In this document: one piece after another, positions 47,234 to 59,036 of the stretch
Numbering within the stretch: position 1 is the first letter of the stretch
How the letters are laid out: each line of letters starts with the position of its first letter
Source of the DNA: Sialis fuliginosa
Lineage: Eukaryota > Arthropoda > Insecta > Megaloptera > Sialidae
DNA: 64,000 nt
Direction of reading: 5' to 3'
NCBI GenBank assembly: GCA_961205875.1
Contig: OY540812.1
Location: forward strand, 21,762,001-21,826,000
Position numbers and translations under genes: made by a program
The notes under the pieces: model-generated
What the model was told of the DNA's origin: nothing
Databases searched by the model: none
What the model saw: only the letters and a program-made list of their open reading frames with translations

Positions 47234-48020
47234 CAACATCTGCCAAATAAATGCACAGTGCTTCCTCGTGCTAAATTCACCAAAGGTAGTTAATTATTGA
47301 ACAATTTAAATAAAAACCGATAGTGTTTAGATAAATTGCCTGGAATTGGTCAACCACTTAATTTTTATACAATTTTACTAAAAAATATTAGTTTGAAATT
47401 TTACTTAAAACGCACCTGATTATGTTTTCGTATATTTTTTATTTTTTGACAATTTCAATCCAAATCTAAATTTATGCAAACGTCAAAATGACACTTAAAA
47501 CGTCAAAACGACATTTAAAACGCCAAAATGACATTTAAAATATCAAAATGACATTTAATATGTCCAAGCAAATATCAATTTAGAAAAACAAAACACGAAT
47601 TTTTAAAATAAATTTAGGTAAATCTTTGTAAGGGATTATTTTACAACAAACGTTGTAGACCCATATTATAGGAAATTTAATGCTCTACAAAAAATATTCT
47701 ATAAAATTTTCACGTAAATAATTTGGGATGTCACCCTTCTCCCTTACACACGATTTTGATGATTTTGAAATGGGACCGTCCTCAAGCCAGCCAGACCCAA
47801 CTATCCGACCAAGTTTCAATAATATTGGTTCAGTGGTTCATGAGTTATGCGTGCGACAAGGATTCAGGAGACAGACGGACAGACAGGGAACGAAAAGTGT
47901 TTGTCTTGACGTGAAACGGAAAGATAAATTTAAAATTTTGAAATCGGGAAACATTTTTTTTGTCTCAATCTGAAACGATCACATATAACTTCTCGTATCT
48001 TCGATATTGCGAGGAAGCAA
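47234..48020 (-). mobile_element. HINE-like family C, most complete copy
   Basis: On the minus strand the 5' end is TGCTTCCTCGCAATATCG, with a possible CTTC(C)TCG/CGAGAAG hairpin. A CTGTCTGTCCGTCTGTCTCC tract follows, then CGCATAACTCATGAACCACT. The inverted word CGAGGAAGCACTG lies near the 3' end (about 47258-47270) before the decayed hairpin at CATCTGCCAAATAAATG. The layout equals families A and B, without long tandem units. A short array of CAAAATGACA-type words spans about 47485-47565. Confidence 0.55.
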
Positions 48021-48264
48021 AAATGAATTTCTACAGTTTTGTGTGTACGGATATGATTAATATTAAGAAAGAGAGAAAGAGAATATCAAAATTATTAAAG
48101 GTCTCCTACGATATTTTTTATAAAAAAACATGTTGAAACCTCTAAAAAATTTTAGGTGTAAAACGCTATTTTTATGAAATTAAAAAATTTTAAATATAGA
48201 GAAAGAAAAATTATAAAAACTGCACCAAAAACTAATTTTTGCATTTTTGTTCCTTACCATCGAC

Positions 48265-48423
48265 TTGGATCTTGGCTTCTGCGTATAAGCCGCGTCGATT
48301 TGGTCGTGTTATCGGCCAACATTTATGAGAAGAACCCTGAAGATGTTCACTGCAATGTATGAAGAATGTTGGCCGATAACATGATCACTTCGACGCGGCT
48401 TACACCCAGAAGCCAAGATCCAC
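48265..48423. repeat. Fold-back MITE (TTGGATCTTGGCTTCTG arms)
   Basis: Arms of about 58 bases: TTGGATCTTGGCTTCTG against CAGAAGCCAAGATCCA, and GTTATCGGCCAACATT against AATGTTGGCCGATAAC. A degenerate relative lies at 52900-53035 (ATCCTGGCTTCTGGATACAA). Confidence 0.75.
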
Positions 48424-49946
48424 ATCAAAATCACCCCAGAAGCCTCAAGACTTGTATGTTAACAACTTATTTATTTTCGTTCTTGGTAATGAGATATTTT
48501 TTTTATTTATAAAATTACCCGTAATCTAGACAAATATGTTAGAAATAATTTAAAAAGTTATAAAGAATAATACATTAAATATATACAATTATCAAAAAAC
48601 TACATGACTTAAATTTTATTTTGAATCACAACTTATTTTTATAATCAAATTTTTTTTTTCTATTTCAAACATCATGTGTTTCCTTAATATCACAAATATA
48701 CAATAATATTTTTATAACTTTCGATTTTTTGATTAATGATTCTAAAACAAACAACAAACAAAAATCGAGAACACTGGGAAAACCCAGCATAGTCCTACTT
48801 ATCCAATAACAATACAAACGACAGAAACCAATACAAAGGCTGGGTCCCAGATAAATAATATTCCATATCGAATTCGTGCCAAATATAGACTGGCGCATTG
48901 AAAATGCGAAACTAAAAATGGGCCAAAATGGACAATAGACGGGCTAGACAAGGACACACGGCGCGAACAGACACAGACGGAGAGGAAAAACCGCGACGCA
49001 CTTTCGCTAGTAAAGTATGTCAGTGGAAGAAAGCGAAATTTAAAAGTAAAAAAAATATACAATCATCACCAGGTATATGCATGTATATACCTTAGATATG
49101 CCATAATATGTCTGCGTGGGATCCCTGACTTCGATACTAAAATATATCACGTAATAAATAACATTAATGTTTAGTATTAAGAATACAAAGCTGGATAAAA
49201 TTATTTTTTCAGTTACAATATTTTCCAAAAAAAATGGCTCATGTTTTACTTCTTGTAGTCTATTTTTAAACACTATGAACGTGGTTTCTGGGTTGTTGTC
49301 ATGTTACTTAATGGGGAACATATGAATAGAGAGCGGAAAAAATAGGTGAATTTTGGAAATTATTATCTCAAATACTATTTGCTCGAATTCATCCAGGTTT
49401 ATTTTATTCTAAAGTATATATATTGAGGTATGTTTAAATTTTTTTATGTATATGTATCAACTATTAAGTGAATCTAACTGTTAAAATTTTAGAACGAGTG
49501 CATTATGTGTTTATAGTCTGTTACAGTGGCGTAGTAAGAAAATTTTTCGGGAGAGTGGGGATAAATACATATGAATTAAATTTTTTGAAGGTATTTTGAA
49601 CTGTTTTCTCAAAACATACGTGTTTTTAGAACACTGAAATTTCGGAGGGGGGGTCGTCGTTATAAAAAAAATATTTTCTAAAAAACCAATTATTTGGTTA
49701 TCTAAATTTTCTTATTATGACGTCATTAGCATTTTTTTAGATAGCACACTTACTTGTTGTTTTATTAGTATTTTTTAATTTTTTACATAATTATATCCAT
49801 ATAAAATATCATACAGTCGCGCATAGTTAATATTAATATAGTATTAGTATTATAATAGTATTATCAACAAAAATGCTCCTTTAAAGTAGAGAAGGCATAT
49901 CTTATATAGTGTATAAGCAATGTAATTCAAATCAATATGACAGTTA
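48424..49946. other. Gene-free stretch with a hAT-like end
   Basis: AT-rich apart from a moderately GC-rich patch at 48900-49030 on which no coding motif is visible. At 49525 is CAGTGGCGTAGTAAG followed by a G-rich tract, a hAT-like terminus whose partner may be the CGGAGGGGGGGTCGTCG area near 49640. Confidence 0.4.
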
Positions 49947-50590
49947 AGGGTCGATCCACACTATCATGCCGTTGTACCAGAGCGGGATTGGACAGAGACC
50001 GGCACGATACCTATAGTGTGGATGCTTTCATTTTTTATTGTATATTTATATTTGATTGGAGCGAGACCGGACTGAGGCCTGACCGGGACGCATATTTCCA
50101 AAATCCCGTCCAGTACAGAGCAACGGACGAAAATTGTGCTCTGTAAAGCACTGGAGTTTGGAAATCGTTTCATTGATATTTGCACTCCAAACCCCAGTCG
50201 AGTACAGAGCATACTCAGACTGAGGCTAATGTTAGACAGTAGTGAAAGCTTGTACCCCTATTCTCCGTATCAACCATAAAATTTATTACATAATAAAATA
50301 GCATATAAGAATACTACATTTTCGCTGACGCGAAAATGTTTTAATTTGATATAATAATAAGTAACGCATATTTTTTAAACTATAGTTTATAAGCCCCACA
50401 TCGAGATTCCACACCTAGTTCTAGTCTGAGTATGCTCTGTACTCGACTGGGGTTTGGAGTGCAAATATCAATGAAACGATTTCCAAACTCCAGTGCTTTA
50501 CAGAGCACAATTTTCATCCGTTGCTCTGTACTGGACGGGCTTTTGGAAATATGCGACCGGGACCGGCACGATAGTCTGGTTCTACCCTAA
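49947..50590. mobile_element. TIR element with ~135-bp inner inverted arms
   Basis: The outer ends AAGGGTCGATCCACACTATC and GATAGTCTGGTTCTACCCTA are diverged inverted repeats. Inside, 50087-50222 and 50424-50560 are almost perfect complements (CCAGTACAGAGCAACGGA; TGCACTCCAAACCCCAGTCG; GTACAGAGCATACTCAGACT). Words of ACCGG and CCGGCACGATA occur near both ends. No transposase and no clear target duplication. Confidence 0.65.
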
Positions 50591-50720
50591 AGGAGTATTT
50601 AGTTAAACTTGGTAATACCGGGCGCTGTACAAATTCAAACCAGTAGGTCTTCGGTTCATAAATTAAACTACTACAAATTTCCTAATTATTCCAAAAACGA
50701 ATAATCAGACATCATAACGT

Positions 50721-50966
50721 ATGAGTTCCCGTGCATTGTCTCGCTCTGATTGGCCGACAGACTTGTTACGTAACGAACGCGCGCGCATGCGCCGTGCTTT
50801 CCGCATTCGCTTTCTGCGCGTGCGCTGTCCCAGTTGTCCACCGACACAAACTAGATCGCACGAACGTTACATTGATTGTGTAATGCGCTTTTTCACGTAC
50901 CACTGCACAGATTGTCAGCGGCAGATATCTGACTGGAATGTAGACGATGCGCTTCTTTTCACCTAG
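50721..50966. promoter_or_regulatory. CpG-rich island with NRF1-like sites, possible promoter
   Basis: The segment is rich in CpG within AT-rich sequence. It contains GATTGGCC (an inverted CCAAT box) at 50748-50755, GTTACGTAAC at 50765-50774, GCGCATGCGC at 50783-50792 and TGCGCGTGCGC at 50815-50825. The last two resemble NRF1 sites. An 81-codon + frame (CPSC and YHCTDC) and a 69-codon minus frame cross it, but I recognise no family and treat both as chance. CTCAGGTGTAAAT at 50992-51004 could be a donor site. Confidence 0.35.
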
Positions 50967-51891
50967 CCAAGACAAGTATACCTATTGCTCCTCAGGTGTA
51001 AATGATAATTATATAAAATATTCCTGGTATTTATATACAAAAAATCAAGGCAAGTGCAAGCAATACATGCACAATTAAACTAATGCAAATTTTGAGAAAC
51101 GACAAGTTATGAGAAATATTTTTTGTTGAAAAACTTGTTCACTAAAACTATTTAACTCACATCAGCAGTTAAAAGGAAATAATTTAAAAAGGTACCCAGT
51201 GTGTGTACCCACCTAATATCCTTAATTATGGCCATAATGTTTGTTTAACCTGCCCTGAGCGGCCCAGAGGCAACTTTACAATCCTGTATTGTGTCCCCGT
51301 ACTTAGACAATAAGAAAACAAAAACCAATAAAGGTGAAGGGAAAACAGAAGTAATAAAACAACCTTAAAAAAGAAGTAAAAAAAAACGAGAAATTAAAAA
51401 AAAGTCCTGGCTAAATCATCGAGCATGGAAGGCCAATAATTTTGTCTCAATCTACACCTAATTTATTAATCAATGCTCATAATTTATCAGATTTTTCTGA
51501 GCGATTATTTTAGTGATAAGGGTGGAAGATACCCTTAAGAACCATTATATGAAAACAAACCAGTCAGAATTATTTCAGAATTTCATAAATTTTATCAACT
51601 TGGCGCCTATAAATGTGAACCCACTGTTTTTTCAGTACAGTATAGCAATTAAAATTTTGTTTGCATTGTTTTCAAGAAAAACAAATCTAAATGTATGGAA
51701 AACAATCATATTAGTGCCAATTTACCAAAATTATTACTATATATTGTACTATTGACAATTTAGATCAAATCGTGTGATTTTATTGACTGCTTTAAAATAA
51801 AAAATATAATTTGACTTAAATATTATATTATATATTATTAATATTACACTCACAAATATTATTATTCGAATTATGACTAAATCCAGGAGTC
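50967..51891. other. AT-rich spacer with a dispersed repeat
   Basis: Bases 51105-51500 share phrases with 34185-34390. No gene is supported. Confidence 0.45.
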
Positions 51892-51894
51892 TAA

Positions 51895-52226
51895 TGCCCG
51901 GTATTATAAAAGACCTAACAAAATTTGTTAGCTAGCAATTACATTCAAATGGGGTATTAATTCTGTACTAGTATCTATGGATTAGTTATGGAATTTAGAG
52001 CAGTGCCACTTCAACTAATTGTAACACAGTTGGCATCTTTGACCGTACAAAATAATTTTCATAACATCACCACTGTTTTAATACCGTTTGTATTTACCTA
52101 CAACGCGTGCGCGAAACTTGTCAAAGTCATCAACAAACTCCAAAAGAACTGTCATATAAGTTTGATATCTCAGTTGAAAGCGTTTGTTAGCTAACAAATT
52201 TGTTAGGTCCTTTATGATACCGGGCA
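51895..52226. mobile_element. TGCCCGG MITE, complete copy
   Basis: Begins TGCCCGGTATTATAAAAGAC and ends GATACCGGGCA, with TAA at 51892-51894 and 52227-52229. Interior words such as CTAGTATCTATGGATTAG and GCGTGCGCGAAA are shared with the copy at 57078-57396. PIF/Harbinger-like by its TAA duplication. A 68-codon open frame inside has no match that I recognise. Confidence 0.8.
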
Positions 52227-52229
52227 TAA

Positions 52230-53120
52230 GGATACGTTTTCATTACATACCTACCAGGCGAACATGCAGTAATCAATTACTGTTGATAATTCAAACTACA
52301 AAACTATGTATTTCGATTTAACCACGTATTTTTACAGAAATTATAAACAGAAACTGGTTTTGACATTTCAAAATGTAAATATCAGCAAATAAATAAAATT
52401 ATAAGATATTTTGTAGGCATTATATAATGAAAATTTACACAAGAAAAATGAGCCGTTAATTTAAATGTGACATTTTCTAATATTCAATCAACTTTGGATG
52501 ATAACATCTCAACTAAATATATTATAATCGTTACCTACTTTAATTTAGCTAGACATTTCAAAAGGAGAAATCGAAAATTTTAATTAAAAAATATCCGAGT
52601 GCGATAATTCATTTTGGATGTTGAATCCCTTCATTTTTTTGGAAAATGATTTATTATTTTACAAGTAAGAAATTATTAAGTAATATACTAATTATTTTGA
52701 TATTGAAATTAAAATTGCCAATGTAACTAACAATAAATCCATTTATTATACTTATTATATTTATAGAACCTACCATAGACGACTAAATTACGGTTAAACC
52801 TCGATGTACCGGGCTTAGGAAATATATGAATATATACATTTTTTTAATTTAAAAATTTAATACCGAGGTAATTAAAATTCAAGCTTTCAAGATGTTAATA
52901 TGGATCCTGGCTTCTGGATACAAGCCACGTTGATTTGATCGTTTTCAAAATCCTCAAAAAAGTTTGTTGGCCAAGAAAATATCCACAGCGACGTGACTTA
53001 TATCCACAAGCCAAGATTTCCCAAGATCATAGCGGAGCCCGAAAGCTTGATTACAGGCATTTATCTTAACTAATTAGCTACATGTAGTATGTAAAAACAG
53101 TACCTATACATAGGTACATA
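52230..53120. other. AT-rich spacer with a decayed fold-back
   Basis: Contains the degenerate relative (52900-53035) of the 48265 fold-back. Otherwise nothing is recognised. Confidence 0.45.
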
Positions 53121-54026
53121 CTAGGATGGCACTTAGATGAGGTTGATATGAATTTTGACGAGGCCGCCCCCAAAAACAGCTCCAAATAATTAAAAATAAA
53201 CGTGGAGAAATTTTCAGCTCTCTATCTTTAAAATTGGCCGTTACCAGAGAGGGGTGATTTTCCCATTTAAAATACATGGATTTTTTTTCAAAGACCTGCG
53301 TACTAGAGCGTCTTAAACTCTAAAAATCTAGAATGCTCATGAATGCATTTCTGGTACTCATATTCCATATCTAGATGAATAAATTAAACTTGTGATTCAA
53401 CGTTGACAGTTATATGGGTCATTAGGTCATTCCATCAAGAGAAAAATTTAATAAAAATGTTTTCTATAATTCCTTAATAATTTTGTCAGAAAAATGTTTG
53501 ACAATGAAAGCAATGATGTTGAAATAAATAAAAAATATTTTAAAATTAAAATTGAAAAAAAAAATGGGTCATGCCAGTTAGAAATTGATATGGAATAATC
53601 TTTTTTTAATTTTTGAATCAAATTGTTTTATTTCAAGATAAATGTTTTCATTGTCAAACGTTTTTCTGGCAAAATTATCCAGAAATTATGGAAAAAAAAT
53701 TTGTATTCTCTTAATGAAATGACCTATATAGATGTCAACGTTGAATCACAAGTTTAATTTATCCATCTAGATATGGAATATCAGTACCAGGAATGCATTA
53801 ATGAGTATTCTAAATTTTTAGAAAGAGTTTAAGACGCTCTAATACGCAGATTTTTGAAAAATCAAAAAAAAAACATGTATTTTAAATGAAAAAATGTGCC
53901 CCCTCTGGTAATGGTAATTAGATAGAGGGTTGAAACTATTTCCACATTTTTTAAAATTATTTGGAGCTGATTTGTGAGGCAGCCCAGTCAAAATTTATCC
54001 CAACCCCATCTAAGAACTCCCCTAGG
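53121..54026. repeat. ~900-bp fold-back element with ~440-bp arms
   Basis: Nearly the whole element is a hairpin. Outer: CTTAGATGAGGTTGATATG against CAACCCCATCTAAG. Middle: TTGTGATTCAACGTTGACAG against GTCAACGTTGAATCACAA. Inner: TTTTTCTGACAAAATTAT-type words against each other. The loop near 53560-53590 is short. TA occurs at both edges. No ORF. If transcribed it would give a long dsRNA stem. Confidence 0.8.
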
Positions 54027-54911
54027 GTGTACAAGTTATACATTGTACTAAAATTTGTCCATTTAGTAACATATTCGTTCGTAAATATTGTTTTTTTTAT
54101 ATAATTTTGACTTTATCGGACATCTCTTAGCCTGAGTCTATAATTGTATGGAGGATCTACTGTAGGCACTAAATTGAGTGAAATATTGTCTAGAATATCA
54201 AGAAAAATCGTTCAATTTTTCGAATTTTTGCCAATAAAATAAATGTTTTTATTTGTATTTTTTTCATTTAAAAGGGTATTTTTACGAGTGTGAGCTAGAG
54301 AACAATACAAACCACTTGCTCCTCTCCTTCCTCCAGAGTGCGACTATGTGTCAAGGTATGTATTTTGATCACCTTGAAAATTTAAAAAATGCATTAGAAC
54401 TAACCTACCAATAGTAATGCACAAAAACATTAAGGATTAAAAACAAAATAAATTATTTAACTTGTTTTTCTAAAAATAAATTTAAATTAAGTGCGCTTAG
54501 AATAAATTAAATACAATTATTTATAACTTTTGCATAAATAATTACGTAATATGTTTAGAGAATTTATGAAATAGTAGGACAAACAAGCATTAATTTTTTT
54601 TTCATGCACAAACTCGATTCGTTAAAAATAAACGTGTTTATTTTCGAATATAAATAAAAAAGACTTCACTGACCTACACCGAACATATTTTGAAGTGAAC
54701 ATTCTAACAAATATATTTAGAATATAATTTACATTTCAAATCAACTGTTTACCTTGCTATAGTTATTTATTTTGTTTATTGATGAAATGAATGTATTTTT
54801 AAATTTGTGATGCACGTCTATAAGATTTTATGTTTTTTAGGGCTCTATAAAACCATAATCAGAAATCTACGCCAAATATATACAAGTATATTTTATGGCA
54901 AATATACGAGG
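54027..54911. other. AT-rich spacer, nothing recognised
   Basis: No gene or bounded repeat could be supported. Confidence 0.45.
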
Positions 54912-55589
54912 CAGGGCCGGATTAACAACGTAGCAAATGCTACGGGCCCCGCGTCTCTGGGGGCCCCGCGACTTTGCGGAAAAATATCTCTTATTGGACT
55001 TACTACTTACCGTCCAATGGTTGATACGGGGTGTCCAAAACTACAGTAATTAATAATTAAAATTTAGGGTTTCCGATCTCAATTCGATTTAATCGAAAAA
55101 TCGATTTTTGAATCTCCGATCTTTGATTTTTTTAATCGATTTTTCTAAATTTGCTCAAATCAAATCAAGAAAATTTTGTTTGTAAAGTGGTGTTTTATTA
55201 TACACACCTCAAAAAAATTAAGGGATAATTAAAAAAAAAGCAAAACAAAAAATTCTAATTTTCAAACAGTTATATTTCCGCGAAAATTCATTTGATTTGC
55301 GTGTTCGCTTTCTAATTTTTGAATAAAAATTTCAACAAATTTTATCATCCTTTTCCGTTCTTTACCAAGGGTTAAAAGAGTTCAAAAAAATATCCCTTAA
55401 TTTTTTATTAACTTATCAATTTTTTTCAGGATTGTATATTCTAAATCAAGTCAGCCAGGGGTGAGTAAGGGGGCGGGGCGGTTAGGTTATTTACTCCCCG
55501 AGTTTCACACCCCCCTCCTAGCGACGCTACTACCAAGGGCCTCTTTATAACATCTGCTACGGGCCCCGCGCTTTCTTAATCCGGTACTG
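54912..55589. mobile_element. hAT-like element with perfect 8-bp duplication
   Basis: The left CAGGGCCGGATTAACAACG and right CTTTCTTAATCCGGTACTG are inverted repeats, and both lead to GCTACGGGCCCCGCG. ATACGAGG flanks both sides exactly (54904-54911 and 55590-55597). A second G/C-rich cluster near 55455-55530 (CAGGGGTGAGTAAGGGGG; CCTAGCGACGCTAC) may be a nested remnant. No transposase. Confidence 0.8.
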
Positions 55590-55679
55590 ATACGAGGAAT
55601 ATACGAAAAAATATATGTTCGATACATTTGATATAATTTATAACAGAATATAAACTTATTTATACATACTAAAAATTTG

Positions 55680-55900
55680 ACCAATATTTTACCTGTCTTA
55701 ACGGCAACATACACACATGATTTTTTTGTGCACATCTATTGGACAGTACCTAACTTAACCTAACCTAACCTGCTTTTACAAAAATTTCCAAATAAAAAAA
55801 CTGCAACTGAACGCGAATTGAAATCTCTATACGCATTCTTTATGTTTGACAGAAACCCAAAACTATTTTTTTGCCGCTTGTATGTTACTTAAGATCTTTT
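55680..55900. repeat. Second copy of the (CCTAA)n-bearing repeat
   Basis: Matches 35130-35215 joined to 35649-35800, here without the hAT insertion, which confirms where that insertion falls. The CCTAA-type tract is at about 55746-55770. Confidence 0.7.
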
Positions 55901-56809
55901 AGTGGAGTGGGAAGAAAAGAAAAGCCTCTGATAAAAGCCGAGTTAGACTAATTAGTAATTATGGCCCGCTCTAATAATGATATACATAACGCGTACACTG
56001 TGCATATATTGAAAGTATATAATAAATGCATTTTTCGATTATTTAAAATATACGAAAAACGGCAAAATTTATATAATTCCCGTATAGTTAAAATACATTT
56101 CACAAATATTTTTATTCGTATATTTCGGTGTGTAATTTTTTCCATGAGAAATCAAAAAGTAAATCTTAATCATATCCCACTTTTTGTATTGTGGTAGGTA
56201 AAAGTATTGTCTCATTAAATCTAAAAAAAGAATAGTAGCAAAGCTTTGGTGATATTAACAACGATGATTATTAAGATTTGTAATATCTTTGATATTGACT
56301 TAACCTTAACCTAGGCCAAAATATGTTCAACTCCTTTATTTATTATCTAACATAGATTACGCTATCATTAGACTATGTATGTAAATAAAAAAGATATTAA
56401 TAGATGCCAATTTTTTGCTAATTATAAAAATTTTCTTCAACTATATAATGCAGTGAAAACTACAAATAAAAAAACACAATTTGGTACATATTTATGTCGA
56501 AAATATTATGTAATAAAATATCCACTGAAAAATATGTTCAGTATAGGTCAGTAAAGTTGTTTTGGTTGTTGTTTTTTTGAGCGCGAATGAATTCATTTAT
56601 CTATTTTATCAAATCGAGTTTCATGCATACATAATATGTTTATGATATGTTTATCCTGTTTCAAGCAATTATATTATGTTATTATTTTTTATTATGATAT
56701 CTGTTTGTTGACAAACAACAATATCCAAAAAATATCTGCTAAATTTAGAAAGCATATTAAGAGGTATTCTTAAAATCACTGTATAATAAATTATAGCGAA
56801 CTTTTTAAA
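55901..56809. other. AT-rich spacer, nothing recognised
   Basis: Overlapping open frames of 65-78 codons on both strands near 55950-56200 have no motif and are probably chance. Confidence 0.45.
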
Positions 56810-57480
56810 ATGTAAAAACATGTACCAAATTATATCATGGTGTTTCCTCGTACTAAATTGTGCAAAGGGAGATGTATCTTCGTAAAGGATTATTTTACTA
56901 CAAACGATGTTATTAATTTACATATAAAAATATTAAAAAATCTATAAAATTTTCATATAACATGTGTCATTTCTGAGACATTTTCAAAAATAAACATTTG
57001 AGTATCCCTTCACCTACACACAATTTTGATGATTTTTATATGGGCCATGAACTAGCTGAATCTATATAACAAACTAATGCCCGGTATTATAAAGGAGCTA
57101 ACAAATTTGCTAGCTAGTAAGCACTTTCAATGGGAATGAGGTATTATTTCTGTACTAGTATCTATGGATTGAAATTTAGAGCAGTGATTCTTCAACTTAT
57201 TGTGACACAGTTGGCGACTCTGACCGTATAAAATAATGTTCATAATATCGCCACTGTTTTAATACAGTTGGTGTTTACATACCACGCGTGCGCGAAAATT
57301 GTCAAACACTTCATGAAACTAAAGGAGAACTATCAGATAGGTTTGAAACCTCATTTGAAAGTGCAAATTTTGCTAGCTCGTTTATAATACCGGGCATAAG
57401 TTTCATAATCAAATCAGTTACACGTGAGACAAGGACTCAGGGGACAGACACATACGGAATGAAACAATTTGTTTTTCCTG
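56810..57480 (-). mobile_element. Degenerate HINE-like family C copy, split by a MITE
   Basis: The left part GTTTCCTCGTACTAAATTG and the GGATTATTTTACTACAAACG segment match 47234-47660. The right part GAGACAAGGACTCAGGGGAC matches the CAGACGGAC tract area. The segment 57078-57396 is a later MITE insertion. Confidence 0.5.
57078..57396. mobile_element. TGCCCGG MITE, complete copy nested in family C
   Basis: Begins TGCCCGGTATTATAAAGGAG and ends TATAATACCGGGCA, with TAA at 57075-57077 and 57397-57399. It interrupts the family C sequence, so it is younger than that copy. Non-autonomous. Confidence 0.8.
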
Positions 57481-57920
57481 AAACGAAAAGATCAAGTGGA
57501 AATTTTGAAATCAGTGACCAAAAATTTATCTACTTTCAGAATGATCATATAGTCCCCTTTTATAGTGTAATTACAATCATGTAAATATTTCAACGATTTT
57601 ATAATTGGTAAATATAACATGTTTACTTTTTTCTCATCGACTTTAACCATACTCACTTCAATTCAATTATTTTGTCTATTATAGATAATTTTTAATCACA
57701 CAAACATATTACTAAAAACATGTTTTGACAGTATTAACTCAGAATTTAAAAAAAACATCAACACTGAAATGAATAAGATTAGATAAATTAGTAAACAAAA
57801 ATTGTTTGTATAAAAAAAGTAACATGTTATCGGCGAATGATCAAAATTATATTTTATTTTTATATAACACGTAATAAAATTATATCTTTTAGATATGTAG
57901 TGTCAGTATTTATTACTAAT

Positions 57921-59036
57921 AATTCGGGCAAGACATACACGAGTGTATGCCATAAGGGTTCCGAAGTACGTATACTACGTGAAATGTTTGGAACCACTTA
58001 CAGGTGCATTTTTAAGTTAAAGTTAAAATATAAAAAAGTGTCAAGTTCTACTAATTGAGATCTATATTTTGACATACCACATGCCTAGATATCAAAAAAA
58101 AAAATTTATGACGCCCCTCCCTATAATTCCAAAATTTAAAATTATATTGCTGACTTTAGTATTTGTCGTTGGTAGTCCCACCAAAGCCTCGTTACCAAAT
58201 TTTTTTCAGATTTTTTGAGCCAGTAGTTACAGAGATAGAGGGGGGGGGGGCAAAATAAAACACTGCTTTTAGCCCCCTACAGGTGCCATTTTTGAGTTAG
58301 AAAAAAAATAAAAAATATGGTCATGTTCTACGAATTGAGATGTACATTTTGACATATCACATGCCTAGATATGAAAATAAAAATTTTAAATTCTCTTACA
58401 CCCCTCCCTATTATTCCAAAATTTAAAATTATATTATTGACTTTAGTATTTTTCGTTGGTAGTCCCACCAAAACCTCGTTACCAAATTTTTTTCAGATTT
58501 TTTGAGCCGGTAGTTACAGAGTTAGAGGGGGGGTGGGGGCAGAATAAAATACTGATTTTAGCCCCCTACAGGCGCCATTTTTGAGTTAGAAAAAAAAAAA
58601 AATAGGGGCATATTCTACTAATTGAGACGTAAATTTTGACGTGCCACACGTCTTGGTATACAATTTTTTTGTTTTTTTTGGATTTGCTTTAAAGCCCCCT
58701 ACAGGTACCATTTTTGATTTAGAAAAAAAATTAAAAAAGGGTCAAATTCCGCTTGTTTGGTTATACATTTGAACGTGCCACATGCCTTGGTATAAAAAAA
58801 ATTCTTTTTTTACCTAGCTTTAGCTCCTTATTGCCCCCCCTGAAAAATTATTTATTCAATAAATTTGTACATATTTTACTAGAGGGTGTCATTTTACATG
58901 TTCAGTAAAAATTTCAAGTTTCTAGCTTATATAGTTTACGAGCTATTTAGCTTTGAGTGAAAAGGACGGACGGACGGACGGACGGACATACGGACGGACG
59001 ACAAAGCGATATTAATAGGGTTTCTTCGGAACCCTA
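57921..59036 (-). mobile_element. HINE-like family B, copy 2 (inverted)
   Basis: Almost the reverse complement of 29892-30983. It has the 3' hairpin CATACAC-GA-GTGTATG (57934-57949), GGGTTCCGAAG at 57957-57967 and CTTCGGAACCC at 59024-59034. The GGACGGACGGAC microsatellite at about 58970-59000 is longer than in copy 1. No ORF of note. Confidence 0.7.

Noticed and set aside
47723..47973. Overlapping 63- and 81-codon frames
   Set aside because: They lie in the HINE-like family C interior, whose inverted copy at 29.3 kb does not keep the frame.
50721..50966. Zinc-ribbon-like pattern CPSC...YHCTDC in an 81-codon frame
   Set aside because: Four cysteines in a short, GC-driven frame with a competing ORF on the other strand are weak evidence. 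No family was recognised.
57837..58058. 73-codon + frame
   Set aside because: It crosses into the 3' end of family B. The inverted copy at 30.9 kb shows it is repeat sequence.
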